From assembly GCF_008824185.1 (NCBI RefSeq), contig NZ_CP044426.1, positions 372,001 to 436,000 on the forward strand: a stretch of DNA of 64,000 nt, given 5' to 3'. The DNA comes from Paracoccus pantotrophus. Lineage in GTDB: Bacteria > Pseudomonadota > Alphaproteobacteria > Rhodobacterales > Rhodobacteraceae. The notes under the pieces were generated by a model. It saw nothing but the letters and a program-made list of their open reading frames with translations, did no database searches and had not been told where the DNA came from. Position numbers and translations under genes: made by a program. Below are positions 62,518 to 64,000 of the stretch, in pieces (position 1 is the stretch's first letter; the number at the start of each line of letters is the position of its first letter).

Positions 62518-63687
62518 TCACGCCGGGATCGGCATCCGCGCCTCGACCATGCCGGCATACCAGCTCGACCCGGCCGGAATCGCGTTGTCGTCGAAATCAT
62601 AGGCCGGATGGTGTACCATCGCCGTGTCGCCATTGCCGACGAAGATATAGGCGCCGGGGCGTTCGTTCAACATGTAGCTGAAATCCTCGCCGGCCATCAG
62701 CGGCTGCATCTCCATGTCCACCTCGCCCGCGACCTGCCGGGCGACCTCGGCCGCGAAGGCCGTGGCCTCGGGGTGGTTCATCGTCACCGGATAGCCGCGG
62801 TCATAGACTACCTCGGCCGCGGCGCCGAAGGCGGCGGCGACATTCTCCACGACGCGCCTGATGCCCTCTTCCAGCTGGTCGCGCACCTCCGGGGCAAGGC
62901 TGCGGGCGGTGCCCTTCAGCCTGACCACCTGGGGGATGACGTTATGCGCGGTGGAATCGCTTTGCACCACGCAGACCGAGACGACGCCGCTTTTCAGCGG
63001 ATCGACATTGCGCGCCACGATGGATTGCAGCGCCACGATGACCTGCGCCGCGACCAGCATGGTGTCGATCGCCTCATGCGGCTTGGCGGCATGGCCGCCC
63101 TTGCCGGTGATGACGATGTCGAACTGGTCGGCGGCGGCCATCATCGCGCCCTCGCGGATGGCGAAGCTGCCCACCGGATAGCCGGGCATGTTGTGCATGC
63201 CGTAGAATTCCTGGATGCCCCAGCGCTCGACCAGCCCGTCGCGGACCATGGCGAGGCCGCCCGCGCCCCCCTCTTCGGCGGGCTGGAAGATCACTACGGC
63301 GGTGCCGTCGAAATTGCGCGTCTCGGCCAGGTATTTCGCCGCGCCCAGCAGCATGGCGGTATGGCCGTCATGGCCGCAGGCATGCATGATGCCGGGCGTC
63401 TTCGAGGCGTATGCCGCCCCGGTCTGCTCGTTGATCGGCAGCGCGTCCATGTCGGCGCGCAGCCCGATCACCCGGCCGCTGGCATTGCTGCGGCCCCGGA
63501 TGACGCCGACGACGCCGGTGCGGCCGACGCCCTCGGTGACCTCGTCCACGCCGAAGCTGCGCAGCAGTTCGGCCACGCGGCCGGCGGTGCGGTGGACCTG
63601 GTAGTCCAGTTCGGGGTTCTGGTGAAAGTCACGGCGCCAGGCGGTGATCTCGGGCAGCAATTCGGCAAAGCGGTTCTTGACGGGCAT
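62518..63687 (-). CDS. M20 family amidohydrolase (hippurate hydrolase-like)
   Basis: A 389-residue metallo-amidohydrolase of the M20D group. Metal-site motifs are visible: ADMDALPI near residue 79, CGHDGHTAMLLGAA near residue 104, and PAEEGGAGG near residue 135 with the catalytic Glu. A dimerisation lid domain lies in the middle and a late HHPAYDFDD metal region near residue 360. Likely substrates are N-acyl amino acids. GGAG lies upstream of the ATG at 63687. Confidence 0.9.
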   Translation of the reverse strand: MPVKNRFAELLPEITAWRRDFHQNPELDYQVHRTAGRVAELLRSFGVDEVTEGVGRTGVVGVIRGRSNASGRVIGLRADMDALPINEQTGAAYASKTPGIMHACGHDGHTAMLLGAAKYLAETRNFDGTAVVIFQPAEEGGAGGLAMVRDGLVERWGIQEFYGMHNMPGYPVGSFAIREGAMMAAADQFDIVITGKGGHAAKPHEAIDTMLVAAQVIVALQSIVARNVDPLKSGVVSVCVVQSDSTAHNVIPQVVRLKGTARSLAPEVRDQLEEGIRRVVENVAAAFGAAAEVVYDRGYPVTMNHPEATAFAAEVARQVAGEVDMEMQPLMAGEDFSYMLNERPGAYIFVGNGDTAMVHHPAYDFDDNAIPAGSSWYAGMVEARMPIPA

Positions 63688-63780
63688 GAACGATCTCCTT
63701 CGGCCTGCAGGTTACGCCTTTCGCCAAGCGCCGCAAGGCCATGCGGGCGCTTGCCCCGCACCGGACCGGGAAGGAAGCGA

Positions 63781-63806
63781 AAAACCCCGGCCGTTGCCGG
63801 GGTTTT
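63781..63806. terminator. bidirectional terminator near the window end
   Basis: A perfect 11-bp inverted repeat AAAACCCCGGC-CGTT-GCCGGGGTTTT has A/T ends on both strands, so it can terminate in either direction. It lies upstream of the M20 gene and just beyond a possible leftward gene entering from the right edge. Confidence 0.8.
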
Positions 63807-64000
63807 CGCCGCGACCGCCCTATCCGGATCCGGGGCGCAGGCCGGACAGGGCCACCCCGTCCAGAGCGGCGCCCGCAGCGTCAGCCCGGCGTTGCGGGCG
63901 TCGCCATAGACCGCGGTGTCGCAGCAGCCCATCGTGGCGTGGCATTTCCTGTTGTGGATGTTGGTCACGCCGAGCGTCTCGAAGACGGCATGGGAGCCAT
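63807..64000 (-). CDS. possible partial gene entering from the right edge
   Basis: One minus-strand frame is open to the window end and shows a protein-like segment (SHAVFETLGVTNIHNRKCHA, then TMGCCDTAVYGDARNAGL). It has several Cys and His residues. No stop is seen before the terminator at 63781-63806, where real coding should have ended, so the frame may be wrong or contain an error. Family not recognised. Confidence 0.25.

Noticed and set aside
59072..62521. Long minus-strand open frame opposite the MFS, DUF924 and lpdA genes
   Set aside because: Antisense shadow; all three plus-strand genes have intact motifs and starts.

Overview
The window is a GC-rich chromosomal segment of an alphaproteobacterium of the Rhodobacterales, most probably Paracoccus. 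Four things point there: the TCA/ethylmalonyl-CoA gene order (odhBA, sucDC, mdh, mcl2, nnrU-like, DUF1737, mch, sdhCDAB), cckA with a CtrA-type site, an alphaproteobacterial SOS box in front of recA, and CcsR/'cuckoo'-type small RNA hairpins behind a DUF1127 gene. No rRNA, tRNA or CRISPR array was recognised.

Layout. Positions 1-11124 are read mainly on the minus strand: mdh, then sucC, a small inserted B3-like gene, sucD, an inserted glycosyltransferase, sucA and odhB (with an apparent one-base frameshift), then two small genes. A decayed Mu-like phage fragment lies between mdh and sucC. Positions 11310-19257 run on the plus strand: a TSUP permease, malyl-CoA thioesterase, NnrU-like protein, DUF1737 protein, mesaconyl-CoA hydratase and sdhCDAB, with two small lipoprotein genes between sdhA and sdhB. 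The region holds most of the lower TCA cycle plus two steps of the ethylmalonyl-CoA acetate-assimilation pathway. The same paired GTGATCAC palindromes, 21 bp apart, sit upstream of both sucC and sdhC, which suggests a shared regulator.

Positions 19389-25269 are mixed housekeeping: DUF1989, metal-dependent hydrolase, gatCA, a lipoprotein, an amidase and rlmJ. Positions 25305-25896 are the most striking part: fourteen tandem stem-loops on the minus strand directly downstream of a DUF1127 gene. Every loop shows CCUCC repeats while the stems differ in sequence but stay self-complementary. This is an amplified relative of the stress-induced CcsR/cuckoo RNAs.

Positions 26468-37320 hold mrp and the first part of the division/cell-wall cluster (mraZ, rsmH, ftsL, ftsI, murE, murF, mraY, murD), with MraZ-box-like repeats upstream. 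The cluster stops after murD. Positions 37522-51754 hold an outer-membrane protein, a TDT permease, guaB, a lytic transglycosylase, a nine-copy 7-bp tandem repeat, an RsmB-like methyltransferase, cckA, an IS630-family element inserted exactly at the cckA stop codon, a sulfotransferase, recA, alaS and a DUF1330 gene. Positions 51948-63687 hold a decayed second IS630 element, glmS/glmU, gph, bacterioferritin and its ferredoxin, queA, an MFS permease, DUF924, lpdA and an M20 amidohydrolase. Intergenic palindromic repeats sharing a CAAATA core recur through the window.
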